DNA of 64,000 nucleotides from Augochlora pura (taxonomy: Eukaryota > Arthropoda > Insecta > Hymenoptera > Halictidae). The notes beneath the pieces were generated by a model. It did no database searches. It had not been told where the DNA came from and saw only the letters and a list, made by a program, of their open reading frames with translations. The position numbers and the translations under genes were made by a program. This document shows, in pieces, positions 63,315 through 64,000 of this stretch. The stretch spans positions 19,277,412-19,341,411 of the forward strand of contig NC_135772.1 of assembly GCF_028453695.1 (NCBI RefSeq). Direction: 5' to 3'. Position 1 is the stretch's first letter; each line of letters opens with the position of its first letter.

Positions 63315-64000
63315 GACACGCCGACGACTGTCTCTGGTCCGATAAGAAACTTGAATTAGACCGATGTTCGCGCCATAGGTGGACCATTATCATGGTAATT
63401 AAGGCACACGGGTGGCTGACATCTCACTAATTCGGTAAACCTTCTACGGGAAGGCGCAGCTGCACCTAGGTCCCATTTGACGGGCAACACCGAAGCCGAT
63501 CGCACGACGATTTTGAATTTTAGCTCGCACTTTGCTCCATTTATTTTTCACTGGACTCTATTCCGCCGATCCGGTTCGTTCCATTGCGAATTAATCGGAG
63601 CACGTGCAATTCCGCGTAAACCTCGGCTCTTGCTCGAACGGTGAATCTGTGGACGGTTTCTCTATCACAACGATCAACACTGGTCTTTCAACTCGTGTCC
63701 GAACGTAATGTCAAATTCGGAATTGCAGCTGGAAGATTTAATTCAGCATCATCTCGGCGACTCCCGTACTTGCGCGCACTCGAGCATTGAACTGCCTCGA
63801 CACTCCGATGCCCACAGTATATACTGTTTATATGATACCTGAAAGACCAATTACTATGTGACGGTGCCTCGGCGATCCGCCATCAGATGGCCACAAGCGA
63901 TGGACCCCATCGAAATGTCAAAACCAAATTTTCCGCGTGCCCTCTTCTGGATGTACATCGCGGATACTCCGCCGTTCGCTCGATAGATGTAGCTGCCAAC
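63315..64000. other. Upstream region of sphingosine kinase
   Basis: Sequence upstream of the sphingosine kinase ATG on the - strand. It may contain 5'UTR and promoter or more first-intron sequence. No defined element or further gene is recognised up to the window end. Confidence 0.5.

Noticed and set aside
1..64000. Search for CRISPR arrays, bacterial operons or prophage-like blocks
   Set aside because: Intron-containing genes and insect protein families show nuclear eukaryotic DNA. No regularly spaced repeat array with unique spacers was seen.

Overview
This is a eukaryotic, almost certainly insect, nuclear genomic window. Genes are split by short introns with GT..AG borders. Intergenic DNA is AT-rich, the right third is CpG-rich, and the recognisable proteins match insect families. 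Three things point to Hymenoptera, most likely a bee or a relative: an XLF/NHEJ1 gene (from memory, absent in Drosophila but kept in bees), remnants with mariner-type ends of the GGTTGGCC kind, and strong GC heterogeneity with abundant CpG. The species cannot be named from the sequence alone.

Left part (1-16 kb): the 3' end of a bitesize-type synaptotagmin-like protein gene (two C2 domains, + strand, stop at 9194), preceded by a coding-looking block at 4125-4706 that may be an alternative terminal exon. A long downstream stretch without recognised genes follows, then LRMDA (leucine-rich repeats, - strand), a tRNA-Pro(AGG) gene just upstream of LRMDA, and the non-homologous end-joining factor NHEJ1/XLF (- strand).

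Middle part (18-37 kb): sine oculis-binding protein Sobp (+), a miniature mariner remnant behind it, two mitochondrial ribosomal protein genes placed tail to tail (mRpL13 + and mRpL52 -), a five-finger C2H2 zinc-finger gene (+), a NUDT18-type Nudix hydrolase (-), and an ANKRD54-type ankyrin-repeat gene (+). The two divergent intergenic regions (mRpL52/zinc finger and NUDT18/ANKRD54) share a short composite sequence module plus CCAAT boxes. The second region carries the module as a large inverted repeat.

Right part (37-64 kb): one sphingosine kinase gene on the - strand with seven coding exons. Introns of about 9.6 and 13.4 kb separate the PH-like N-terminal exon, the nucleotide-binding exon and the five C-terminal exons. 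The big introns are visibly richer in G+C and CpG and hold small repeats, including a 130-bp foldback and a G-tract next to a splice donor. No other gene was recognised inside them.

All exon borders come from reading GT/AG sites, frame continuity and remembered family sequences. No alignment was run. The genes look like an ordinary housekeeping and signalling neighbourhood rather than a functional cluster. The most unusual items are the palindromic promoter-like module, two foldback/hairpin elements, and a zinc-finger array in which nearly all fingers carry the same DNA-contact residues.
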